From Pseudomonadota bacterium (lineage in GTDB: Bacteria; Pseudomonadota; Alphaproteobacteria; Rhizobiales; Hyphomicrobiaceae): DNA of 7,009 nucleotides. The notes under the pieces are model-generated. The model made no database searches. It was not told where the DNA came from and was given only the letters and a program-made list of their open reading frames with translations. The stretch lies in contig JAKALI010000211.1 in NCBI GenBank assembly GCA_021813195.1, positions 1 to 7,009 of the forward strand, in the 5' to 3' direction. Made by a program: the position numbers and the translations under genes. Positions 1 through 6,380 of this stretch are shown one piece after another (positions within the stretch are counted from its first letter, which is position 1; each line of letters begins with the position of its first letter).

Positions 1-1
1 C

Positions 2-157
2 CTGAACAAGATCATCAATAATGCCGGCGCCCGAAGCGCCGTCCGCCTGCTGCGTCGTCTTCGGCCGGGAATGCAGACGCTGGAGACCATTGAAACCGTA
101 CTCGAAGCCGCACGAATTTCGCGGCGACCTTGTCCTGGAGCAACACAATGGCAATGA
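2..157 (+). CDS. C-terminal end of an unidentified protein (5' part outside the window)
   Basis: An open frame enters from the left edge and runs for 51 codons to a TGA at 155-157. Third codon positions are mostly G or C in the first two thirds, as expected for coding DNA in this genome. The peptide begins LNKIINNAGARSAVRLLRRL and is rich in Arg and Leu, consistent with a C-terminal helix. No motif is visible and I do not recognise the family. The frame overlaps the next gene's preferred ATG (148) by 10 bases, and a second in-frame ATG of that gene at 154 overlaps this TGA. Such overlap suggests translational coupling and a shared operon, so this is plausibly another polysaccharide-locus protein. 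The function is not known from the sequence. Confidence 0.5.
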   Translation: MNKIINNAGARSAVRLLRRLRPGMQTLETIETVLEAARISRRPCPGATQWQ

Positions 158-1398
158 CGACATCCCTGTTTCGTGCCATTCCCCGTTTCGCGCTGCCCTG
201 CAACGCGGGGGACTTGATGTCGGCTTGCAAGGCGTTCCTGTCGCAGCCACCCCCTCCGGATACGTTCGGATTCCTAGGCAACGGAGAGAGGTTTTGGACA
301 AAAAGCGGACGTCAGGCCCTTCGCCTTCTGCTGAACGCCCTTGGACTGAAACCCGGCGCCGGGGTCGCGGTACCGCTTTTCACCGATCTTTCCGTCATCT
401 CCGCAATTGCCGCAGCCGGTTACCGGCCGGTATTCATCGACGTTGAGGAACGGTATTTGACGATGGATCCGGAGCGCCTGGAGGCGGCCCGCGGCCAATT
501 TTCGGCGGTGGTCATTGTGCATCTTTTTGGGCAAATGGCGGACTTGCCGGCGCTCCTTACTGCAGCCGGGGACGTGCCGATCATCGAAGACACGGCGCAT
601 GCACCGCTTAGTTCGTTGAATGGACGTCTTGCCGGTGAAACCGGGTGCGCCAGTTTCTACAGCTTTGGATCGACGAAGTACTGGCCGGCAGGCGGCGGGG
701 GACTTGCTGTCATCAGAGACTCATCGCTGGCGAGAGCATTTGAGCGGCTCATTACGCCGCTTCGGCAGCCCTCGCGTACTGAAGGGTTCAAAAACATAGT
801 CATGCTTAGCGCGAAAGCGGCCGTGTTCACCCGCCCGCTGTACCCGGTCTTTGGAAGACCTCTGCGACGCTGGGCGGAGCAATACGCCCTTCTGGAACCG
901 CCTCTCGACGATGAGCGAATTCATGCCGCGCACGCGGCGATCGCCCGGCGGCAGGCGCTTCGGTTTCCAGAAAGAGTCAGCAGGCAGCGGGCCAACAGTC
1001 TGCGTCTTCTAGGATGTCTTTCGCATCTTCCCGAAGTGGTTTTGCCTTACGAGCGTCCAGGGGCGCGGTATAACTATCACATCTTCCCGGTGTTGCTGAG
1101 CAATCCGCGGGAGCGTGACAACGTCGCCGCAGCCATGTGGCGAAAGCGCGTCGACACGTCAAAGATTTACTTCAATATTGTTGCCCATTGCCGGCGTCAC
1201 GGCTATCAGGATGGATGCCCGGTGTCGGAATCGGTCGCGAAACGCCTGCTTACCGTGCCCAATTATGCTTCGCTCGGGTTTGGCGATATAGATCATGTCG
1301 CGGAAGCCCTCATTTCGAGTGTGCGGACTTGTAGAACTGCGTCCAATCGATCCGCAGCCGATGGCTGTATCGAGAACACTGGACTATCAAGCATTTGA
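148..1398 (+). CDS. DegT/DnrJ/EryC1/StrS-family PLP-dependent sugar aminotransferase
   Basis: This is a 416-residue fold-type I aminotransferase. The family transfers an amino group, usually from glutamate, to a keto group of a nucleotide sugar in the cytoplasm. The family path is visible in order: the phosphate-binding start KSGRQAL (about 52-58), VPLFTD (75-80), VHLFGQ (124-129), IEDTAHA (146-152) with Asp148 expected to contact the PLP ring nitrogen, and SFGSTK (172-177) with Lys177 as the expected Schiff-base lysine, then a Gly run. A late RYNYHIFPV block (from 307) and LLTVPNYASL near the end are also typical. His151 stands where Gln is common. Residues about 215-246 form a hydrophobic and basic stretch between the two domains that may contact a membrane. 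ATG 148 is preferred over TTG 130 and ATG 154 because GGAG (137-140) lies 7 bases upstream. The 4,6-dehydratase downstream fits as supplier of the keto-sugar. The exact substrate cannot be assigned. Confidence 0.9.
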   Translation: MAMTTSLFRAIPRFALPCNAGDLMSACKAFLSQPPPPDTFGFLGNGERFWTKSGRQALRLLLNALGLKPGAGVAVPLFTDLSVISAIAAAGYRPVFIDVEERYLTMDPERLEAARGQFSAVVIVHLFGQMADLPALLTAAGDVPIIEDTAHAPLSSLNGRLAGETGCASFYSFGSTKYWPAGGGGLAVIRDSSLARAFERLITPLRQPSRTEGFKNIVMLSAKAAVFTRPLYPVFGRPLRRWAEQYALLEPPLDDERIHAAHAAIARRQALRFPERVSRQRANSLRLLGCLSHLPEVVLPYERPGARYNYHIFPVLLSNPRERDNVAAAMWRKRVDTSKIYFNIVAHCRRHGYQDGCPVSESVAKRLLTVPNYASLGFGDIDHVAEALISSVRTCRTASNRSAADGCIENTGLSSI

Positions 1399-1445
1399 TG
1401 AACGTCACCGCTTCCCTGAAGACGCAACAGGGCGAGTGAGGACGA

Positions 1446-1598
1446 ATGAGGCTCCTTTCCGTTCAGTCCGCTTCCGGATTAGTAGCGGGAAGAGGAGCGC
1501 CTTGCGCGATGCGATGGGGAACGGCGGGACACGTCGTTCCACGTATGAGCCTGCTGGAACCGGTGGTCCGCACCGCGACGGCGGATGCCCTGAACTGA
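1446..1598 (+). CDS. doubtful small ORF, 50 codons, no known family
   Basis: An ATG at 1446 opens 50 codons ending with TGA at 1596-1598. GAGG at 1438-1441 lies only 4 bases upstream, which is close for a Shine-Dalgarno site. The peptide ends LLEPVVRTATADALN, which looks helical and protein-like, but no family is recognised and codon use is mixed. It fills half of an otherwise unexplained gap. Two other explanations are equally likely: a decayed remnant of a longer gene, or a chance frame in GC-rich DNA. It is listed so that the gap is not read as empty. Confidence 0.15.
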   Translation: MRLLSVQSASGLVAGRGAPCAMRWGTAGHVVPRMSLLEPVVRTATADALN

Positions 1599-1690
1599 AC
1601 CTTCAATAAGCACAAGCTTCGAACCCACTTCAGAGACGCCGCGCGCCTTGCTTGCTAGCGCCTTAATACGATTCCGTTTCTGTTTCTCTC

Positions 1691-1697
1691 AGAGGAG
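1691..1697 (+). promoter_or_regulatory. ribosome binding site of the dehydratase gene
   Basis: AGAGGAG ends 9 bases before ATG 1707. It is a strong Shine-Dalgarno match and fixes that start, which also places the first membrane segment at the very N-terminus as usual for this family. Confidence 0.8.
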
Positions 1698-1706
1698 ATG
1701 TAACAC

Positions 1707-3587
1707 ATGATCGAAATTCAGAAGAGAAGATTGTGGCTGTTGCTGCCACTCTTCGTGGTAGCGGCACTGGCTTACGCCGGTGCGTTCCTGCTCCGGTTCG
1801 AATTCTTTGTCCCTGCCGCGGCGTCGCGGCCGTTCTTTTGGGGACTCGCGGTATTCCTTCCCGTCAAAGCCGCGGCGTTCTGGCTCTTCCGGCTACACAC
1901 CATGCGATGGCGGCAGGTTGCCCTGTCTGATCTTATGCGTATCGTGCTCGCCAACTTCACCGGTTCTACCATCGCCTGCGTCGTCACGAGCGCTGTCGTG
2001 GGCCCAGCCTTCCCTCGGTCAATTTTCGTTATCGACGGCGTACTTTGCCTCTTGGGGACTGCCGGAGCCGTGTTGAGTGTCCGGCTATTGCGGGAAGCCT
2101 GGGCCGGCGCCGTCAAGCGCTCAGCCCGGGACATTCTGATTTACGGCGCCGGAGAAACTGGTCTCGCGTTGGCCAGAGAATTTCGAATGAGTCCGAAACT
2201 GGCCACAAGAGTCGCAGGATTCCTCGACGACGACGCTGCAAAACAGGGTGAATGTGTGCAGGGAATCCCCGTGCTTGGCGGGGGACGGGACGCGGCTCGT
2301 CTAGCCGACGGCCTTGCGCGAGCGGGCCGGCCCATTTCCGAGATCGTGATCGCCATGCCGTCCGCCACCCCGCGCCAGCGTCGAACCGTCGTGGAATACT
2401 GCCGCGCAGCCGGAATCCCTTCGAGAACCGTGCCAGGCTTGTCTGAATTGCTGAGTGGGAAGGTGGTTCCTCAAATCAGAAACGTCACAGCCAACGACCT
2501 TCTCGGGCGGGACCCGGTCCGTATTGAGGAGGACCGCATCGCGGAGCGGCTGACAGGACAAACGGTTTTGGTCACTGGCGGTTGTGGCTCCATCGGCTCG
2601 GAACTATGCCGCCAGGTAGCGCGCTTCCGTCCAGCACGCCTCGTGATACTCGACCAGGCGGAAAGCGAAATGTTCATGTTGGCCCTCGACCTGCGCCAGA
2701 AATATCCGGACTTAAACCTCGTCACTGAACTTGGCGACATTGCCCGCCTCTCCCGCGTCGAGGAGGTCTTCGCTCGACATCCAATTACCGCGGTTTTTCA
2801 TGCTGCCGCCTATAAGCACGTTCCGCTGATGGAGGAACACATCGTTGAGGCCGTCGAAAACAACATCCTGGGAACTTACAACGTCGCCAGTACAGCCCAC
2901 TGGAGCGGCGTGAAGCAGTTTGTGCTGATCTCCTCGGACAAAGCCGTGAATCCAACCAGCATCATGGGCGTGACCAAGCGCATCTCTGAACTTATCGTTT
3001 CCGGGCTGCCCTTGGACGGAGGATCGAAGAACGGTGCGTTCGTATCTGTCCGCTTCGGGAACGTCCTGGGAAGTGCCGGAAGTGTCATCCCCGTCTTTCA
3101 ACGGCAGATTGCTCACGGCGGCCCCGTGACAGTCACGCACCCGGAGATGCGGCGCTACTTTATGAGTGTTTCTGAAGCGGTCGAACTGGTGCTTCAGGCT
3201 TCTACCATGGGCGAGGATTCCGAAGTGTTCGTCCTAGATATGGGCGAACCAGTCCGGATCATGGAACTGGCGCAAAACATGATTCGTCTTGCTGGCCTTG
3301 TTCCCGGCGAGGATATTGAAGTGCGGGTAACGGGCTTGCGGCCTGGCGAGAAACTTTACGAAGAACTGCGACTCGACGGTGAGGACATTCTACCGACGCA
3401 GCATGAGAAGGTAAAACGGTTTCGTTCCGCACGGCCGCGGCCGGCGCAGCTCGGATGCTGGCTGGATGACTTGCGCGTTCACCTGAGAGAGCGCGATGAG
3501 ACAGCGCTTGTTTCGCACCTTCTCGCATTGGTGCCGGAGTATCAGGGCGCCCACGTCGTGGTTCCGATGAGTCCAATACACTCATAG
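1707..3587 (+). CDS. membrane-anchored nucleotide-sugar 4,6-dehydratase (CapD/WbpM/PglF-like)
   Basis: The 626-residue protein has the full architecture of the long 4,6-dehydratases. Four hydrophobic segments lie at about 8-30, 43-63, 77-99 and 106-126. A first Rossmann-like domain follows with GAGETG at 147-152. The catalytic SDR domain has the NAD-binding TGGCGSIGS at 290-298, Asp316 at the end of strand 2, HAAAYKHVPLMEE at 365-377 and SSDKAVNPTSIMGVTKR at 409-425. The catalytic set is Ser410-Asp411-Lys412 with Met420 and Lys424. Met in place of the usual SDR Tyr is the hallmark of the WbpM/PglF/FlaA1 group. These enzymes convert UDP-GlcNAc to a 4-keto-6-deoxy sugar on the cytoplasmic face of the inner membrane, for capsule, O-antigen or protein glycans. 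The length is normal and nothing is truncated. The aminotransferase upstream would be the natural next step. The substrate and C5 stereochemistry cannot be read from the sequence. Confidence 0.93.
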   Translation: MIEIQKRRLWLLLPLFVVAALAYAGAFLLRFEFFVPAAASRPFFWGLAVFLPVKAAAFWLFRLHTMRWRQVALSDLMRIVLANFTGSTIACVVTSAVVGPAFPRSIFVIDGVLCLLGTAGAVLSVRLLREAWAGAVKRSARDILIYGAGETGLALAREFRMSPKLATRVAGFLDDDAAKQGECVQGIPVLGGGRDAARLADGLARAGRPISEIVIAMPSATPRQRRTVVEYCRAAGIPSRTVPGLSELLSGKVVPQIRNVTANDLLGRDPVRIEEDRIAERLTGQTVLVTGGCGSIGSELCRQVARFRPARLVILDQAESEMFMLALDLRQKYPDLNLVTELGDIARLSRVEEVFARHPITAVFHAAAYKHVPLMEEHIVEAVENNILGTYNVASTAHWSGVKQFVLISSDKAVNPTSIMGVTKRISELIVSGLPLDGGSKNGAFVSVRFGNVLGSAGSVIPVFQRQIAHGGPVTVTHPEMRRYFMSVSEAVELVLQASTMGEDSEVFVLDMGEPVRIMELAQNMIRLAGLVPGEDIEVRVTGLRPGEKLYEELRLDGEDILPTQHEKVKRFRSARPRPAQLGCWLDDLRVHLRERDETALVSHLLALVPEYQGAHVVVPMSPIHS

Positions 3588-3628
3588 ACCGGCGGCTATG
3601 CCGGACAAAATCTTTGGCCTGTAAGAGA

Positions 3629-3663
3629 AAATGGGCAGGCGGAGTTCGTCCGCCTGCCCATTT
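3629..3663. terminator. bidirectional intrinsic terminator between convergent genes
   Basis: Positions 3629-3643 and 3649-3663 form a perfect 15-bp stem around a 5-base loop, GTTCG. The element sits between the dehydratase stop (3587) and the stop of the minus-strand gene (3683). Read on the minus strand the stem is followed by a T-rich tract (TTTTCTCTT). Read on the plus strand it is followed only by TTTG, formed partly by the stem itself. It should therefore stop transcripts of the minus-strand gene best and those of the plus-strand operon less strictly. Two smaller hairpins flank it, at 3589-3604 and 3675-3688. Confidence 0.85.
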
Positions 3664-3682
3664 GTCGTCACTAACCCTAAAC

Positions 3683-6280
3683 TTAGGGAATATACCAGGT
3701 GCCTTGTGCACTCGGCGTCGGCTGTCCGCTTGTCTTGCTATTCGTCGCCATGAAGATGGTCTTCAATCCGGCGTATGACGACTTGAAGTACAGCGGGACC
3801 GCAACCGTGATGCTCTTCCAGTGACCCGAGACCGACACGCCACTGACGTCGATCGCACACTGGCTGTTCTGCAGGACCGTCGCCGAACCTGGCGTGGCCG
3901 AAGACCAGGTGGACTTGTCGTCACTGGCCAGGTAGATCTGATTCGACGTGCATGCGTAGTATATCCAGCACGAGTTGGCCCACTGGAGCGGCGAACTGAT
4001 GATCACCGTCCCTCCGGCGATGTCGAAACGTCCATTCGGATCGCTGAATGTAAACTGGAACGTCTGGTTCATCCCCGACCCGGACGACGGGACAACTGCC
4101 CCGGAACCGGACACCGTCGTAGACGATGCCGTCACGAAGCTTTGAACGCCGGATAGCGTGCTTCCCGTTGCGTCGTTTGCGGCGACTTGCCAATAATACG
4201 TAGTCCCAGCCGTCAGTGTGCCAGGAGAGTAGCTGGTCGAAGTTGTTGTTCCTACCAGCGGCGGATTGGATGTCGTCCCGAAGTAGACAGAGTACGACGT
4301 TGCGTACGTTGCGCCCGTCCAGCTCAGCGTTGGCGTGAGTGAAACGCCAGTCGCGCCGTTGGCCGGGACCAAGTTGGTCGGGGCGGAGGGCGCACCCACC
4401 TGAGTGGTGAAGCTCCAGATCGGAGAGCTGGTTGATCCGCTCGAGTTCTTGGCTACCACTTGCCAATAGTACGTGGTTCCCGCTGCCAACGAGGCCGGCG
4501 TGTACGACGGGGTCGTGACGGAGGAGACAAGCGGCGGGGTGGGAGACGTTCCCAGATGGACATCATAAGACGTCGTATAGGTGTCTCCGGTCCAAGTCAG
4601 GTTCGTCGAGGTTGATACACCCGACGCGGCATTGGCCGGCGCCGGATTCGTCGGGGCGGTCGGCAGCGGCGGCGGCGGCGCTGAGCTGGAAGATCCGCCG
4701 TTGAGCGAGTCGAGTGCAACCCCCAACTGATGGCGCGCCGAATAGACCGCGTTCGGATCCCGGGTCCATGTGCTCCAGTTCAGGCCGACGCTGTTGGCAA
4801 TCTGCATCGCAGTGGAGCCTTGGCCGGCGGCTTTCATAAGCTGGACGTAGTCGTAGTCGTCGGCACCGTCACGAAGCCATTTCAGTCGCATTGACGGAGC
4901 CACGCCCTGCACGCCGACGGTCGAACCCGGATAGACGAGTTGTCCTTCACCGGGGTAGTTCCCATAAGCGTACACGTTGTTCCAAGGGTCGCTGCTCCAC
5001 AGATCGATTCTCCAATAGAGCAGGCCGTTTAGTCCCAGACTCTGATTAATAAATCCGGGTTGAATCCGGAAGTTGATTGGCGCAAAGTCAATCTCCCACT
5101 TGGGAGAATAAGAGTCTTGCACCAGCGTATTGTACGACCAGACCTGGTCGCCCTTAGCCAATGCGGTCTGGATGTTCGGAACATCGCCATCATACATGTC
5201 CGGTAAGACGACCCAAATGTCGACTGCTGACCGTCCCGTCCCAGAGCCGTCGCTGAACAAGGCTGTAACCGGGGCGATTGTGATCAGTTGATTCACACCT
5301 GCCTGATGCAGGTTGTAACCCCACTGCTGGATGGTCGTGTAGAGATTGGTGCAAGAGCCAACTTCATCCGCCGAGTAATCGTACAGACCGATGCCGCTGG
5401 CTTGTGCGGATGCCGTAGATTGAATTTGGCTCACCGACGGCGCCGATGACATCGTGCAATTACCGATGTTCGCTCCGCTCCAATAGCCCAGATTGTCGTC
5501 GTGGAGCCCATAAGGCATCAGCGTGGTTTCTGTGGACGCGGGTACGGAGAGTGGCTCGATGCGGTTGCGAAGTAACTCTTCATTGGCCCCGAGAGAGCCT
5601 GCACTCCAATACTGGAACGACGAATGAAGCGACGGGTTCACCGGAAGGGTAAAGTTCCACACCGTTACGGCAACGGTTCCTGTGAAGTTCCCTTGAGCCG
5701 AAGTCACGGTATATGTGCCGCTGTATTGGCCGGCCGTAGCGCCTCGTGGAATCTGCAGATCCACCCACACGGGCTGGTTCTGACCTCCGCTCACATTGAA
5801 CGGCGCTGCGGGAATACTCCCACCCGACGGAGGAAGCCCTGTGGCGGGATCGATAAACGGAATTAGGCCGTCCGGATACCACCCAGTCGGCCCGGGCATG
5901 TTGGAGGAGCCAGACCAAGCCGGACTATTGACGCTGACGTTCACGTAATACTCGCGAAATAGGCTGTAGCTGCTCTTCGGAATGATCGCGCCACCCGGCC
6001 CAGTGAGGTCGGACATCGTGACATTGACATTACTCAGACCGCCTGAGGGCGCTTTGACGATGATCTGGAAGGACTCATACTCGCCCTTGGCAGCTTCTAA
6101 CTGACCCTCTGTCGTTGTGCCAGGTGCATCCGTTTGTCCCACGCGGGTAAGGCTTGGGACCACCCAGACCGTGGGACCGGTCTGAGCAACCGCCGGCAGC
6201 GTCGCAAGAGCTAAAGGACCAATCGCGAGAAACTTCGCGATGGTTTTCCACGAACGGTGGTGTGGGCTGTTTACAAGCAA
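3683..6280 (-). CDS. secreted GH123/DUF4091-like protein with two Fn3-like repeats and acidobacterial-type C-terminal domain
   Basis: An 865-residue exported protein. The signal peptide spans residues 1-32 (basic start, hydrophobic 17-31, AVA before Gln33). Residues about 35-215 form a beta-rich domain with WYPDGLIP (134-141), as in the N-terminal domain of GH123/DUF4091 proteins. Residues about 216-525 are the barrel-like part with an adjacent Asp305-Glu306, the kind of pair that serves catalysis in GH123 beta-N-acetylgalactosaminidases, then LLYWRIDLW (420-428), GEG (444-446) and SMRLKWLRDGADDYDYV (463-479), which is typical DUF4091. A Ser/Pro linker (530-540) leads to two Fn3-like repeats (541-627 and 631-717). 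A final domain (about 722-865) has Cys771, Cys777 and Cys808. The start is TTG 6280, chosen because AGGAG lies 8 bases upstream and the signal peptide begins there. Hydrolysis of a HexNAc-containing glycan is inferred; activity and substrate are unproven. Confidence 0.88.
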   Translation of the reverse strand: MLVNSPHHRSWKTIAKFLAIGPLALATLPAVAQTGPTVWVVPSLTRVGQTDAPGTTTEGQLEAAKGEYESFQIIVKAPSGGLSNVNVTMSDLTGPGGAIIPKSSYSLFREYYVNVSVNSPAWSGSSNMPGPTGWYPDGLIPFIDPATGLPPSGGSIPAAPFNVSGGQNQPVWVDLQIPRGATAGQYSGTYTVTSAQGNFTGTVAVTVWNFTLPVNPSLHSSFQYWSAGSLGANEELLRNRIEPLSVPASTETTLMPYGLHDDNLGYWSGANIGNCTMSSAPSVSQIQSTASAQASGIGLYDYSADEVGSCTNLYTTIQQWGYNLHQAGVNQLITIAPVTALFSDGSGTGRSAVDIWVVLPDMYDGDVPNIQTALAKGDQVWSYNTLVQDSYSPKWEIDFAPINFRIQPGFINQSLGLNGLLYWRIDLWSSDPWNNVYAYGNYPGEGQLVYPGSTVGVQGVAPSMRLKWLRDGADDYDYVQLMKAAGQGSTAMQIANSVGLNWSTWTRDPNAVYSARHQLGVALDSLNGGSSSSAPPPPLPTAPTNPAPANAASGVSTSTNLTWTGDTYTTSYDVHLGTSPTPPLVSSVTTPSYTPASLAAGTTYYWQVVAKNSSGSTSSPIWSFTTQVGAPSAPTNLVPANGATGVSLTPTLSWTGATYATSYSVYFGTTSNPPLVGTTTSTSYSPGTLTAGTTYYWQVAANDATGSTLSGVQSFVTASSTTVSGSGAVVPSSGSGMNQTFQFTFSDPNGRFDIAGGTVIISSPLQWANSCWIYYACTSNQIYLASDDKSTWSSATPGSATVLQNSQCAIDVSGVSVSGHWKSITVAVPLYFKSSYAGLKTIFMATNSKTSGQPTPSAQGTWYIP
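4100..4645 (-). repeat. tandem pair of Fn3-like coding repeats, period 273 bases
   Basis: The two fibronectin-like modules are similar at DNA level. For example, ACTTGCCAATAATACGTAGT at 4185 recurs as ACTTGCCAATAGTACGTGGT at 4458, exactly 273 bases (91 codons) apart. Both modules share the order PTN.. PANxAxGVS .. LxWTG .. Y/SYxVxxGT .. PPLV .. SYxP .. TTYYWQV. This indicates an internal duplication that has since diverged. Boundaries are approximate. Confidence 0.75.
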
Positions 6281-6288
6281 TTCTGTTT

Positions 6289-6293
6289 CTCCT
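6289..6293 (-). promoter_or_regulatory. ribosome binding site that supports a TTG start
   Basis: Read on the minus strand, AGGAG lies 8 bases before TTG 6280. No in-frame ATG is near, and the signal peptide follows directly from the TTG, so this site decides the start. The 3' arm of a 9-bp inverted repeat ends just upstream of it at 6295. Confidence 0.75.
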
Positions 6294-6294
6294 C

Positions 6295-6345
6295 GACGTG
6301 CCGTACTTCTGATCTCGAAAATGCCTGATGACTTTTCGGCACGTC
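6295..6345 (-). promoter_or_regulatory. 5' UTR inverted repeat abutting the Shine-Dalgarno site
   Basis: GACGTGCCG at 6295-6303 and CGGCACGTC at 6337-6345 are perfect 9-bp inverted complements around 33 bases. Inside lies a second stem, CGAAAA (6316-6321) with TTTTCG (6333-6338), which shares two bases with the outer arm, so the two full stems cannot form together. In the minus-strand mRNA the outer stem would begin at the predicted first nucleotide and end directly before the GAGGAG Shine-Dalgarno region. It could be a 5' stabilising hairpin, a translation switch, or a DNA operator just downstream of the promoter. Which one is inference. Confidence 0.5.
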
Positions 6346-6351
6346 CTGGTC

Positions 6352-6380
6352 ACCGTACCAGTACTCGTAACCTATGTCAA
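6352..6380 (-). promoter_or_regulatory. sigma70-type promoter of the secreted GH123-like gene
   Basis: On the minus strand a perfect -35 TTGACA (6380-6375) is followed by a 17-base spacer and TACGGT (6357-6352), which matches TATAAT at the first two and the last positions. Initiation would fall near 6345, giving a leader of about 65 bases. The -35 match and ideal spacing make it the best promoter in the window, although the -10 is weak, which may mean activator help. Confidence 0.55.

Larger units (their letters stand above)
1399..1706. other. 308-base gap between aminotransferase and dehydratase genes
   Basis: No recognisable protein or RNA is encoded here. A 13-codon reading frame starts at ATG 1398, overlapping the aminotransferase stop, and ends at 1439. 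It is followed by the doubtful 50-codon frame at 1446-1598. An imperfect inverted repeat pairs GGCTCCTTTCCG (about 1449-1460) with CGGGAAGAGGAGC (about 1488-1500); it has no U-run, so I do not call a terminator. Whether the dehydratase gene is co-transcribed across this gap or has its own promoter cannot be decided. A TACGAT at 1667-1672 resembles a -10 element but has no convincing -35 partner. Confidence 0.6.

Noticed and set aside
21..446. Plus-strand 141-codon frame over the start of the aminotransferase
   Set aside because: It lies in another frame of a gene with clear family motifs, gives an Arg/Pro-rich low-quality peptide and has no ribosome binding site.
1648..1672. Possible promoter for the dehydratase gene with TACGAT as -10
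   Set aside because: No -35-like hexamer at 16-18 bases upstream; evidence too weak to annotate.
2712..3140. Minus-strand 142-codon frame inside the dehydratase gene
   Set aside because: It is antisense to the most conserved catalytic region of the dehydratase and shows no family features.
3921..4466. Minus-strand 181-codon frame inside the secreted protein gene
   Set aside because: Out of frame with the Fn3-like and C-terminal domain coding sequence, which is strongly supported; the peptide has no recognisable domain.
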